DNA from: Candidatus Obscuribacter sp.
GTDB lineage: Bacteria > Cyanobacteriota > Vampirovibrionia > Obscuribacterales > Obscuribacteraceae
Direction: 5' to 3'
Length of the DNA: 64,000 nt
NCBI GenBank assembly: GCA_021772095.1
Contig: JADYXR010000007.1
Location: forward strand, 1-64,000
Positions 16,604 through 24,258 of this stretch are shown here, one piece after another. Under the pieces are notes generated by a model. It did not search any database. It saw only the letters and a program-made list of their open reading frames with translations, and had not been told where the DNA came from. Made by a program: the position numbers and the translations under genes. Position 1 is the stretch's first letter. Each line of letters opens with the position of its first letter.

Positions 16604-17665
16604 TTACACCCCAAGATCGGCTGGTTGATCCAACTGCACTTGCATCTCTGTTCCAGTTGGAATAATCACATCTCGCCCTTTTCGCAGCAACATATCGGCA
16701 ACACCAATGCCACCACCCATGGCGGCACCGGACCACGCGCCCATGCCGGCGCCATGACCACCACCGGCGATGGCACCGACGGCTGTTCCTAAACCGGCAC
16801 CGAGACCAGCACCAAAACCACCGCGAATAGCTGTTTGTCCAAGTTTTCCGGTCATGCCTTCGCCGCGAAACACATCGTTTGAGCCGGTGCCTTTGTCGTG
16901 ATACTTACCGAGGTCGCCAACTAAATGCGCGGTGATTGGAATTTGTTGCCCGTTCGGCAATCGGAGACTGTTGAACTGGATGCTCAACTCACCCGACCGA
17001 CTCAATCGTCGCCCGGCGGTGGCATCACTGACGACGCCGACAACTTGCGTGCCGCTTGGAATATATCCTCTGCCACCAAGCGAAACGTTTTGACTAATGG
17101 TGCCTTGAATGTAATCACCATTTTTCGCAACCTGAGTCGAGATAGCAGTTTGCAACGAGACAGGTAAAGTTAAACCGGCAGGAGCGAAAATTTGGCGCTC
17201 GCTGTGAAACTGTTCGGGTCCGTTTTGCATTCCCGTGTTTTGCTGATAGAACGACGGCGGAACGTGATACGAATCCTGATAGTTGGCCGCGCCGACACCA
17301 TATCCGCCACCACCAGTTGGATAGTTGCCATACGCGCCGGCACCGGGAGCTTGAAGCGGAGCAAATTGACTGTATTGAGCACCCGCGTTGTAAGGAGCTT
17401 CGCCAGCCGGCGGCTGTCCATATCCTGGAGCGCCGCCTCCGTATTGATGCTGACCTCCGGCATCTGCGGGCTGCTGACCCCGACCATAAGCTGGTTGCTG
17501 ACCGCCGTACCCTGGCTGACCACCGCTGAACGGCGGCATCGGGTTTTGTCCGCCGGAAGCCGGATCGCCAGCACCATAGCCCTGCTGGGCGCCCGCTTCA
17601 GAGCATGTTACCGCGAGCAGCATTAAAGCGCAGTTCAGCAATAAAAATCCAAAACGCGTTTGCAT
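16604..17665 (-). CDS. secreted Gly/Gln/Pro-rich protein with TrbI/VirB10-like beta domain
   Basis: About 353 residues. The signal peptide MQTRFGFLLLNCALMLLAV ends near AGAQ. Residues 25-140 are low complexity, repeating Gly-Gln-Pro-Tyr units (GYGGQQPAYGRGQQPADAGG). Residues about 150-270 resemble the beta-barrel of TrbI/VirB10-type proteins: IPSGTQVVGVVSDATAGRRL, LRLPNGQQIPITAHLVGDLG. A Gly-zipper stretch follows (GAGLGAGLGTAVGAIAGGGH) and the end reads IIPTGTEMQVQLDQP. Gly-zippers can insert in membranes. The architecture suggests an envelope protein; no type IV secretion genes are nearby, so conjugation is not implied. The start is ATG one codon after an in-frame GTG, with GAGG upstream. 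Confidence 0.75.
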   Translation of the reverse strand: MQTRFGFLLLNCALMLLAVTCSEAGAQQGYGAGDPASGGQNPMPPFSGGQPGYGGQQPAYGRGQQPADAGGQHQYGGGAPGYGQPPAGEAPYNAGAQYSQFAPLQAPGAGAYGNYPTGGGGYGVGAANYQDSYHVPPSFYQQNTGMQNGPEQFHSERQIFAPAGLTLPVSLQTAISTQVAKNGDYIQGTISQNVSLGGRGYIPSGTQVVGVVSDATAGRRLSRSGELSIQFNSLRLPNGQQIPITAHLVGDLGKYHDKGTGSNDVFRGEGMTGKLGQTAIRGGFGAGLGAGLGTAVGAIAGGGHGAGMGAWSGAAMGGGIGVADMLLRKGRDVIIPTGTEMQVQLDQPADLGV

Positions 17666-17835
17666 CACCTAAAATAACCTCAGTCGGATAACTGCAAAAA
17701 GTTTGCCTGTTTATCAAGATAACAAAATAGAATAGACATCTGATTATGCCAGTATCCCCTGGAAGAGTTTAGCCATAACAAACTCAGCGTTAGCAAGCTT
17801 CAGAAACCAAACCGATGGCTCAAAAATAAGAACCG

Positions 17836-18681
17836 ATGACTACCATCCCCTCGATTGACCCCACCTATGTCACCATGATCTGCGATGCCTTCGTGGCGTT
17901 GGAAGACGTGATCAGTGATGGTGAGCTGGGCGCGTTGATTTTGAGCAGCGGCATCCAGGATCTTCACCACAACGCATCACGGCACAGAAGGCTGTCTTCG
18001 GCACTTATCTCGGACCAGGATCACCACCGTTGCGCCAATAATCTGGCTTCGTTTCTCAAACGAACAGGCTTGCACATCAAGAAAAGCCGCGGTGAAAACA
18101 CGTTTCGCCGTTATATCAACCAGATCAACGAAGTGCTTTCTTTTTCAGGCTACGAGCTGGGCGGCGAAGATGCTCAGATCAAACTGCTCGATCGATCCAA
18201 GACCACGTATGTCTCACCAGAAGCGGAAGATCGGGTTCGCAGATTTCGCGAGAACATCGCTCAAAATCATCTGCATCCTGATATCCAGATGGTTTGCCGC
18301 GCCGAGTACTTCGTCGAGTCCGGCTTCTTCAGACCAGTGAAAGAGGCTATGCGTCTGCTTATCGAGAAGATCAGAACGAAAGCGGTGCTCCCTCAGGATG
18401 GACCGGAACTGGCTGAACATGCCTTTGCCTTTGCCTGGCCGAATCGTCCGGTTTTGGCGATCAATACTTTTCTGACCGAAAAAGACCTCGCAGAGCAGTT
18501 CTCCTTCATGGTTCTATTAAAAGCTTTCTTTCTTATGTTTCAAGACGAACAGACGAGAAGCTACAGACCAAGCTGGGATATGAGCCTGGAAGACGCCATT
18601 CAGCTGCTCAGCCTGGCCTCCTATTTCCACCGAAAGGTAGACAAGGCAATGAAGACCGTCCCTGCCGCCTCTAATACATAA
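17836..18681 (+). CDS. TIGR02391 (Hypoth_Ymh) family protein, HEPN-type motif lost
   Basis: 281 residues covering the whole family length. The N-terminal helical part has TYVSPEAEDRVRRFRENI, and the C-terminal domain follows the TIGR02391 pattern: NHLHPDIQMVCRAEYFVESG, KEAMRLLIEKIRTKAVLPQD, ELAEHAFAFAWPNRPVLAIN and MSLEDAIQLLSLASYFHRKV. In typical members an RNPxAH stretch stands between the last two blocks; it fits the Rx4H motif of HEPN RNases. Here that place reads MFQDEQTRSYRPSW, so the Arg-His pair is absent. Family members are often found near restriction and abortive-infection genes; none is visible here. The protein is probably a non-catalytic derivative. Confidence 0.7.
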   Translation: MTTIPSIDPTYVTMICDAFVALEDVISDGELGALILSSGIQDLHHNASRHRRLSSALISDQDHHRCANNLASFLKRTGLHIKKSRGENTFRRYINQINEVLSFSGYELGGEDAQIKLLDRSKTTYVSPEAEDRVRRFRENIAQNHLHPDIQMVCRAEYFVESGFFRPVKEAMRLLIEKIRTKAVLPQDGPELAEHAFAFAWPNRPVLAINTFLTEKDLAEQFSFMVLLKAFFLMFQDEQTRSYRPSWDMSLEDAIQLLSLASYFHRKVDKAMKTVPAASNT

Positions 18682-18839
18682 TTTCAATATCTCAAGTTTT
18701 TGAAAAATAAACTGAATTAATCGACCGATGTCAAGTACGTGTAACCCGCAGCCTTGCGTATTTTCCTGATGGGAGCGCTGTCGTTTCTTGACTACAATTC
18801 TTGCAAGTTCGATTCCTGCCTGCTGGTTCGAGGTGCAAC

Positions 18840-21323
18840 ATGCCTCCAGAAAGACCAATGACCCTCGCTGACTATCACGCCAACGATGGCGGCGGCGTGG
18901 AAGTCTTCGGCAGAGCGATTCAAGAACTGCCTTCAGCCACATCAGAACTGCTTTCAGAAGCCTGGGCGCACCCAGGAGCGACAATGACTCACGCGGCCAA
19001 AACTGTCGTCGAGGCCGGCGTGATGGGAACCGCCATCGGTTATCTCGTCCCCGCTCGCGGTCCGGCGTCGATTCTTGTCGGTGTAGCATTGACGGCTCCG
19101 ATGGCTTACCATGCCGTTGGCCGACTGTCATTGGCGCAGGAAATGTCTCGCGATCCGCTGGCAGATCAGCAAGCAATCGCCCATCTGCTGGCCCGCGACG
19201 CGGTTTCCGGAACAGCCGATCTTGGTCTTTCCTTCGTGGGAGGCTATGCAGGAGCAGAATTAGGTTATGGTCTGGCCCGCTCGCAAGGCGCCCTGGGCAA
19301 AGTCGGACAAGCGACACAACGCGGCATCATGCGCGTTGAAAACCGCGGACTAACATTTGCAAAAGCCCTGTCGGAAGGCAGCATTCCAGGCGTAAAGTCG
19401 ACGGCTCTGCCCAAGGTCGACATGTCCGGCGGTGTCCCGAAAGGACCAGGCGGTGCCGCTTCCGAACTGATTAACACGCGAACACCTCTAGAGTCAACTT
19501 CGCCAAGCATGGTCAAGACTGGCAGACCATCGGTATCTCCGGAAAGATTGCCGTTTGGTCAGCGCACATTAGGTATCCTCAACCGCCGCGCAGAACAGCT
19601 GATGTCGCCGGTTCAAACAGCGGCAAACTCGGTCAAATCAGATGGCACGCAAGGTGGATATCAGCTCTACATGGGCAGTTTGCACGGACATTCGAGATAT
19701 TCGGATGGCATGGGACTGCCTAAAGAACTTTATGGAAAAGCCAAAGCAGAAGGCTACGACTTCATGGCCGTCACCGATCACAACCACGTCGCCGCCCGCG
19801 GTGGCGTGAAGCCCGGCGATGCCCGGCACAAAGATCAATCGGGCTCGCCGACAGTGGCAGAAGAACCAATTTTGTACGCGCAAACATTTGCCGATGCAGC
19901 CGCAGCCTCAAAAGACGGAAAGTTTATTGGACTGGTCGGCATCGAAATGGGCACGATCGGAAAAGTTGGCGCCGGTCATAAGCACGATGATTTCTTCGGA
20001 CTGGCTGAAGCTCCTGCAAAACCCGGTGAATTTGCCGGACCAAAACCGGCTGAGCTACCAAAACCAACGGAGCTACCGAACGCCGGAAAAATCGACATCT
20101 CAGTCAAGTCGCCAATAAATTCTAATCCCGCCGGACCAGAAGCACTTTTGCCGAACGTGAAAGAACCAGTTGGAACGGCAGGCAGAACTGATGCAGCCGA
20201 AACGCCAGGTCTCGGTCGCGACAAACCGGGCAGTATGTCCCTTCAAGAAATCCAGGCCGAGGCTGCGGCCAGCGGCGGTAAGAATCTAGGCGGCGTCAAC
20301 CATATTAATTTGTTCGAGATGCCAATCTTCGTTGAAACCATTCGCCAGCCCCGCTCTATCGGCGAAGGTCTGGTGGAGCCCGTAATTGTAAAACCGCAAG
20401 TTGAAAAAATTCCTGATGGTGACTTCAAAACTTTCGCAACTTTCCTCGACGGCAAGTTCGACACCACAGGCGGTACTCCGGTAATTCAGTTGAATCATCC
20501 ACGCTATCGCGCCGATGAAAATCCTAATCTTCCAAGGCATGACAGAGCAAGAGATTACGGACAGAAGGCATTCCGCAGCAAACAAGAATGGCTGGATCGA
20601 TTTGTCGATCCATACGTCCGCCAGATCGAGTTGATTAAAGGTGGAGCGCTTTCACCTAATCCAGTAGACGTGGTGGCACCCGGTCACATCGACGCCACCA
20701 GTTTTGCCGGTTATTTAGACAAGGGTGTACACGCCAGCCCAACCTTCGGACGTGATTTCCACTACGGAGATCCAGGCGGCAACCCGGGCGCCACGGGCAT
20801 CATGGCAAAGTCACTCGACAAGCCGGCTCTCATGGATGCGCTCAGAGAACGTCGCACCATTGCCACTACCAGCGGTGAAAAGCTGACAGGCTCCATGTGG
20901 GGCAATGACAAACATCCGATGGGCAGCATTTTGGATCAGGCCGTCATCCCTGAATTAACTTTGTCAGCCAGAATTGGCGGCGAAGTAGTTGCCGACGCCA
21001 AGTACACCGTCAAACTTTGGGGTGATACTAAACTCGGTGACAAGAAATTGGCCGCGGTGGTTCAAGAAACAACCATGACCGGCGCCGAACTGATGAAGAA
21101 CGGAAATCAAGTTTCATTCGACCCCGTCAATCACAAGCTCGGCAATAAAGCTGCCTATTACATGGAAATTCAAAGAACAGATCCAGGAACCGGACATGTT
21201 GATAAAATGTGGACAGCGCCAATCTGGGTTGAGCCTCTCACAGGCGATAAACATTCGTTCTACATGCGCTGGCTAACCGGTAACTCCGCCCAATTCCTCG
21301 AAGGACAGGTGCGCGGAAAATAA
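18840..21323 (+). CDS. PHP-domain metal-dependent hydrolase-like protein with inserted linker
   Basis: 827 residues from an ATG preceded by GAGGTG at 6 nt; an upstream in-frame TTG adds 13 residues without support. Residues 1-140 contain Ala/Gly-rich helices that could be membrane-associated (YLVPARGPASILVGVALTAP). A PHP (polymerase and histidinol phosphatase) domain begins near residue 278 with GSLHGHSRYSDG, then AVTDHNHV and LVGIEMGT, giving metal-binding His and Asp. It is interrupted by an 85-residue Pro/Lys/Glu linker (KPAELPKPTELP) and resumes with GGVNHINLFEMP, VIQLNHPRY and HIDATSFAG. The C-terminal 200 residues resemble CehA/McbA-type trailing beta domains. Substrate unknown; phosphoesters are typical for PHP proteins. 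Confidence 0.8.
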   Translation: MPPERPMTLADYHANDGGGVEVFGRAIQELPSATSELLSEAWAHPGATMTHAAKTVVEAGVMGTAIGYLVPARGPASILVGVALTAPMAYHAVGRLSLAQEMSRDPLADQQAIAHLLARDAVSGTADLGLSFVGGYAGAELGYGLARSQGALGKVGQATQRGIMRVENRGLTFAKALSEGSIPGVKSTALPKVDMSGGVPKGPGGAASELINTRTPLESTSPSMVKTGRPSVSPERLPFGQRTLGILNRRAEQLMSPVQTAANSVKSDGTQGGYQLYMGSLHGHSRYSDGMGLPKELYGKAKAEGYDFMAVTDHNHVAARGGVKPGDARHKDQSGSPTVAEEPILYAQTFADAAAASKDGKFIGLVGIEMGTIGKVGAGHKHDDFFGLAEAPAKPGEFAGPKPAELPKPTELPNAGKIDISVKSPINSNPAGPEALLPNVKEPVGTAGRTDAAETPGLGRDKPGSMSLQEIQAEAAASGGKNLGGVNHINLFEMPIFVETIRQPRSIGEGLVEPVIVKPQVEKIPDGDFKTFATFLDGKFDTTGGTPVIQLNHPRYRADENPNLPRHDRARDYGQKAFRSKQEWLDRFVDPYVRQIELIKGGALSPNPVDVVAPGHIDATSFAGYLDKGVHASPTFGRDFHYGDPGGNPGATGIMAKSLDKPALMDALRERRTIATTSGEKLTGSMWGNDKHPMGSILDQAVIPELTLSARIGGEVVADAKYTVKLWGDTKLGDKKLAAVVQETTMTGAELMKNGNQVSFDPVNHKLGNKAAYYMEIQRTDPGTGHVDKMWTAPIWVEPLTGDKHSFYMRWLTGNSAQFLEGQVRGK

Positions 21324-21336
21324 ATTTGATTTCCAA

Positions 21337-21510
21337 GTGAAACACACAATCATCTTCCAACTAATCGCATTTCTTATCGCTTTATTATTGAAGGCGACTG
21401 TGGAAAAATTGGGAATAGAAAGTAAGCATCTGGCAAAACAAATAGAGCGAATGCCTCACGCACTCAGACCTTCACTCACTGGAAGTGCCTTCGATAAGGT
21501 TTCACAATGA
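21337..21510 (+). CDS. possible 57-residue membrane-anchored small protein
   Basis: GTG start 13 bp after the PHP gene, ending in TGA that overlaps the ATG of the next gene (ATGA). The product has an N-terminal hydrophobic segment (TIIFQLIAFLIALLLKA) followed by a basic amphipathic tail. The frame exactly fills the gap between two genes and ends in a coupling overlap, which is the main support. The ribosome site is weak. It may serve only to couple translation of the winged-helix membrane protein. Confidence 0.45.
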   Translation: MKHTIIFQLIAFLIALLLKATVEKLGIESKHLAKQIERMPHALRPSLTGSAFDKVSQ

Positions 21511-22862
21511 CGGCGCGAGATATTCGCAAACAGCTTTTGGCTGCCATCAGCAGTATGGACCGGCGCGTGACGATACCGGATTTGGTGGCACGAACGGGAC
21601 TGTCGTTGTCGGATGTTTCTACTGAGTTAAACGAGCTGGCTTATGAATTAAAAGCCGATCTCGATGTAACCGACTCCGGACAGATTTATTATCGTTTTCC
21701 CAAAGACCTGCATTATCGCTACTTCTCCAACAGGTTAATGGAACTTGCCTATCGCCTGTGGACTGCGATTCTGCCGGCACTAAAATTCTTGTTCAGAATT
21801 TCGTTTGGTTTGCTTTTGCTTGCCTCCATCTCGATCGTCTTCTTTATCACGCTTGTGCTGCAATCACTGATGTCCGCTTTCTCCGGCAATCCGAATGAAG
21901 TCTTGAATCCGATCAGACAGTTCGCCAAACTCATTAAAAGACTGCAATTGTTTAAACCAATCCATTGGAAATTTTGGCAAACAAACGAGAAAAGCGAAAT
22001 CGCCTCGATAGACGAGAACGCTGAAGACAACGGCTTCTTACTCAACTGTCACGAATTCCTTTTTGGTCCGGAAGATCCAAACAAAAATTTTGAGAACGAA
22101 AAATCCAAAGGCATCGCCCAGCTAATCCGTTCAAACAACGGAATCATTTTGCCGGAACAACTCGCACCACTAAGCGGTTCTTCAGCCGAAGAACTGGAAG
22201 GCGCTTTTCCGGTTCTTGCAAAATTTCACGGCATTCCTGGAGCAACTCCATCAGGACATCTCGTTTATAAATTTCCGGAGATGCAAGAGGCTGTTTCTCA
22301 GCCGGATTTAGAACCAGCCGTCGCTGACGAGTTTCAATCGACTGCACTGCCATTGGAACACACCGATGGAGACCACGTATCGAGCACCAGCGCCAGCAGC
22401 CAGCTTCCGCCCGCCAACCTGAAGATGAAACCGCGCGTGTTCACCAGCATCTCATCCGAACGAATGAAATCAATTTTGCTGTTAGCCGTCTCCAACTTCT
22501 TCGGAACCGTTTTCTTCTGGTGGCTGTTGTTCTCCGTGCGCAGCAGCGATGACATCACCCAGGAAGTTTTCCTATTATTAGCTCTGTACGCCAGCTTTTT
22601 CCTCATCTTTCCTGCGATTCGCTGGATCAGCGTTCACATTCTCAACCGCAGAATTAAACGCTACAACGAAAAAATCGACAAACTGGAAGCCGACTTAACC
22701 GCGCCGGATAACGCGCTAAAGCTCGCCATCAGTGAGGTTTCGAAACTACGACAGGACGAGATCTCGAAGTTGAGCGACAATCTGGTCTACACGACCAGTC
22801 GCGATTATTTAGAACAAGAAGCCGATTTGCTGTTAAGTAAAACCGACGATAACACACAGTAG
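21507..22862 (+). CDS. membrane protein with N-terminal winged helix
   Basis: 451 residues. Residues 1-65 look like a winged helix-turn-helix (RKQLLAAISSMDRRVTIPDL, then RTGLSLSDVSTELNELAYEL and a beta wing YYRFPKD). A hydrophobic hairpin follows at about 85-120. A second short winged-helix-like module seems to occupy about 190-255 (GIAQLIRSNNGIILPEQLAP, ending VYKFPEM). Two further membrane helices lie at about 322-345 and 355-380, with a C-terminal coiled coil at 385-440. Two internally similar wHTH units in one membrane protein resemble a cyanobacterial membrane wHTH family of unknown function. DNA or protein binding at the membrane is inferred. Confidence 0.7.
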   Translation: MTARDIRKQLLAAISSMDRRVTIPDLVARTGLSLSDVSTELNELAYELKADLDVTDSGQIYYRFPKDLHYRYFSNRLMELAYRLWTAILPALKFLFRISFGLLLLASISIVFFITLVLQSLMSAFSGNPNEVLNPIRQFAKLIKRLQLFKPIHWKFWQTNEKSEIASIDENAEDNGFLLNCHEFLFGPEDPNKNFENEKSKGIAQLIRSNNGIILPEQLAPLSGSSAEELEGAFPVLAKFHGIPGATPSGHLVYKFPEMQEAVSQPDLEPAVADEFQSTALPLEHTDGDHVSSTSASSQLPPANLKMKPRVFTSISSERMKSILLLAVSNFFGTVFFWWLLFSVRSSDDITQEVFLLLALYASFFLIFPAIRWISVHILNRRIKRYNEKIDKLEADLTAPDNALKLAISEVSKLRQDEISKLSDNLVYTTSRDYLEQEADLLLSKTDDNTQ

Positions 22863-22941
22863 GAGCCGGTTGGCTCCCTGCCAGACAAAACTGCAAACGT
22901 GGAATAAGATAAAAGTGGCAGATCATTGAGGCCATTCACGG

Positions 22942-23811
22942 ATGACAGAACAAGAATCATCGACTTGCCCGCATTGCAGCGAGACTATCGTCAAAGGCGC
23001 AGCGCTTTGCCGGCACTGCCAACGCGGTCTCGATCCGAAACTCTTTAGCGAATGCCCAAAGTGCCTGGAGATGATCCGCAAATCGGCGACGGTCTGCCGG
23101 TTTTGTTCCGGCAAACTGCCGTTGGCAGAACTTCGATCGGAATGGGGCGCCTCGGAACACACCAGGCCGGAACATCCAAAAGCAGAACCGCCTGACTCCT
23201 CGGAGCCCATCATGCGCGAAGGCGGTCTTCCCAAGTTTTACTTGCCCAACCTGGGCAAACTCTTCAAGCACGGGAAAGACCAGGTTCAACCGTCGAACGC
23301 ACAGCCGTTCTACAGCGCTGCTGTGCGGGAACAGGTTTTTGAAGTGATTGTCCGTCAGGCACTGGCAGGCGCGCCCTGGCGCGAGATTTGCGCAGGACCT
23401 ATGCTGCTCAACAACATTACTCCACAAGAAGTGGAAGCGGAAATTAAGAAGCGCTTGTCCCAAGATCCTCTGGACGCAAGCCAAGTCGACCTGACGCCGT
23501 TAGAACAAAGTCTTGAGAAAGGCGACAAACAAGCAAAACGCCTGTTGCGCATCGCCGACGACCTGGCAGGAACGACCTCGCATAATCAGCGACAAAACCT
23601 CGCCGACGAATTGCGCGAAATCACACGTCAGCTCCGCAACGCGCTCCACATCATTAAAGAGCAAAACGACAGCAACACACTTGCCGGTACGATTTTGCAA
23701 AATGAACTGGATGGCTATGGTACCAAATACGATGCCATTCTTGATCTGGTCAATGAACGAGATCAATTGATCGCGGACTTGAAGAAAAAGTTGGATGACG
23801 AATCTATTTGA
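22942..23811 (+). CDS. double zinc-ribbon, coiled-coil protein
   Basis: 289 residues. The N-terminus carries two zinc ribbons: Cys9, Cys12, Cys23, Cys26 (CPHC / CRHC) and Cys38, Cys41, Cys52, Cys55 (CPKC / CRFC). A Pro-rich linker follows. A helical region at about 130-180 contains FEVIVRQALAGAPWREICAG, and a coiled coil at about 200-285 ends in QLIADLKKKL. Such tandem ribbons usually bind RNA, DNA or protein rather than catalyse. The ribosome site GAGG lies 10 nt before the ATG. It is 80 bp after the winged-helix membrane gene, so co-transcription is possible. Function unknown. Confidence 0.75.
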   Translation: MTEQESSTCPHCSETIVKGAALCRHCQRGLDPKLFSECPKCLEMIRKSATVCRFCSGKLPLAELRSEWGASEHTRPEHPKAEPPDSSEPIMREGGLPKFYLPNLGKLFKHGKDQVQPSNAQPFYSAAVREQVFEVIVRQALAGAPWREICAGPMLLNNITPQEVEAEIKKRLSQDPLDASQVDLTPLEQSLEKGDKQAKRLLRIADDLAGTTSHNQRQNLADELREITRQLRNALHIIKEQNDSNTLAGTILQNELDGYGTKYDAILDLVNERDQLIADLKKKLDDESI

Positions 23812-23857
23812 CATAACAAGGTACGCGACGGATGTGTGACGTTCCTTTACCAACCCC

Positions 23858-23886
23858 TTGACCGATCCGACAGGGTGGCATAGACT
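23858..23886 (+). promoter_or_regulatory. sigma-70-type promoter of the aro attenuator operon
   Basis: A -35 box TTGACC and a -10 box TAGACT are separated by exactly 17 bp. The predicted start lies near 23893, about 35 nt before the first leader peptide. No other convincing promoter is seen between this site and aroF. Confidence 0.65.
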
Positions 23887-23928
23887 TACGAACGTGTAGG
23901 CGATTTCTAATCGCAGGGAAAAAAGAAA

Positions 23929-23982
23929 ATGTCAGCCCGCCGCTACTACTATTATTATCCTAACGAGGTTCACCCGCAGTGA
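23929..23982 (+). CDS. tyrosine leader peptide 1 (attenuator)
   Basis: A 17-residue peptide, MSARRYYYYYPNEVHPQ, with five consecutive tyrosine codons (TAC TAC TAT TAT TAT at 23944-23958). An AGGGAA ribosome site precedes the ATG. It is followed within 40 nt by a terminator and by a complementary segment, as expected of a ribosome-mediated transcription attenuator that senses charged tRNA-Tyr. The downstream genes make chorismate and prephenate precursors of tyrosine. The peptide itself has no expected function. Confidence 0.9.
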   Translation: MSARRYYYYYPNEVHPQ

Positions 23983-24022
23983 GCTAGCCGCACAGCGCGC
24001 AGCAAACAGCAATCGGTGAACC
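23967..24022 (+). promoter_or_regulatory. antiterminator pairing of attenuator 1
   Basis: GGTTCACC (23967-23974), inside the end of leader 1, is perfectly complementary to GGTGAACC (24015-24022). The latter overlaps the 5' arm of the terminator stem (AACCGCAG, 24019-24026), so the two structures exclude each other. A ribosome stalled at the Tyr codons leaves GGTTCACC free and favours read-through. A ribosome reaching the stop codon covers it and lets the terminator fold. The segment CCGCAG (23974-23979) could also pair with the 3' arm. Confidence 0.8.
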
Positions 24023-24048
24023 GCAGTTTTTAATAGCTGCGGTTTTTT
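24019..24048 (+). terminator. terminator of tyrosine attenuator 1
   Basis: Stem AACCGCAG / CTGCGGTT (8 bp) with a 10-nt loop, followed by a run of T. It lies between leader peptide 1 and leader peptide 2 on the coding strand of aroF. Confidence 0.9.
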
Positions 24049-24077
24049 GTTTCCAAAATACGCAAGGACTTAGAAAA

Positions 24078-24137
24078 ATGTTGATGACCCAATCCTATTA
24101 TTACTATCGCCGGATGCTTCGAGGAAGTCCTCGTTAG
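24078..24137 (+). CDS. tyrosine leader peptide 2 (attenuator)
   Basis: A 19-residue peptide, MLMTQSYYYYRRMLRGSPR, with four consecutive tyrosine codons (TAT TAT TAC TAT at 24096-24107). An AAGGA ribosome site lies about 10 nt before the ATG. It begins 30 nt after the T-run of terminator 1, so it is transcribed only when the first attenuator is read through. The sequence differs from leader 1 apart from the Tyr run, so it is not a simple recent duplication. Confidence 0.88.
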   Translation: MLMTQSYYYYRRMLRGSPR

Positions 24138-24179
24138 GTAGTTGCATAGCAATAATCACCTGACACGCCGGACCTCCTC
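24121..24179 (+). promoter_or_regulatory. antiterminator pairing of attenuator 2
   Basis: GAGGAAGTCC (24121-24130), near the end of leader 2, can pair with GGACCTCCTC (24170-24179) with one mismatch in ten. The latter covers most of the 5' arm of terminator 2. An alternative local hairpin, CGAGG / CCTCG, can form within the leader itself. The layout mirrors attenuator 1. Confidence 0.75.
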
Positions 24180-24197
24180 AAAGAGGTCCGGCTTTTT
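24167..24197 (+). terminator. terminator of tyrosine attenuator 2
   Basis: A GC-rich 10-bp perfect stem GCCGGACCTC / GAGGTCCGGC with a 6-nt loop and a T5 run followed by GTTTT. It ends about 60 nt before the aroF start codon. It is stronger than terminator 1. Confidence 0.93.
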
Positions 24198-24258
24198 GTT
24201 TTGACGTTTTACACAATACCGCGGAGCGTTCCGCACACCAATACCAGGAGATACAACA

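Noticed and set aside
16604-17665. type IV secretion VirB10/TrbI gene
   Set aside because: Only the beta-domain resembles TrbI. No other conjugation gene is in the window and the N-terminus is a signal peptide plus low-complexity region.
18790-18835. tRNA-like T-arm (GCAAGTTCGATTCCTGC followed by CTGCTGG)
   Set aside because: No matching 5' acceptor strand, D-arm or anticodon arm is found in the 70 bp upstream, and the T-stem has a mismatch. At most it is a tRNA 3' remnant; it overlaps the start region of the PHP gene.
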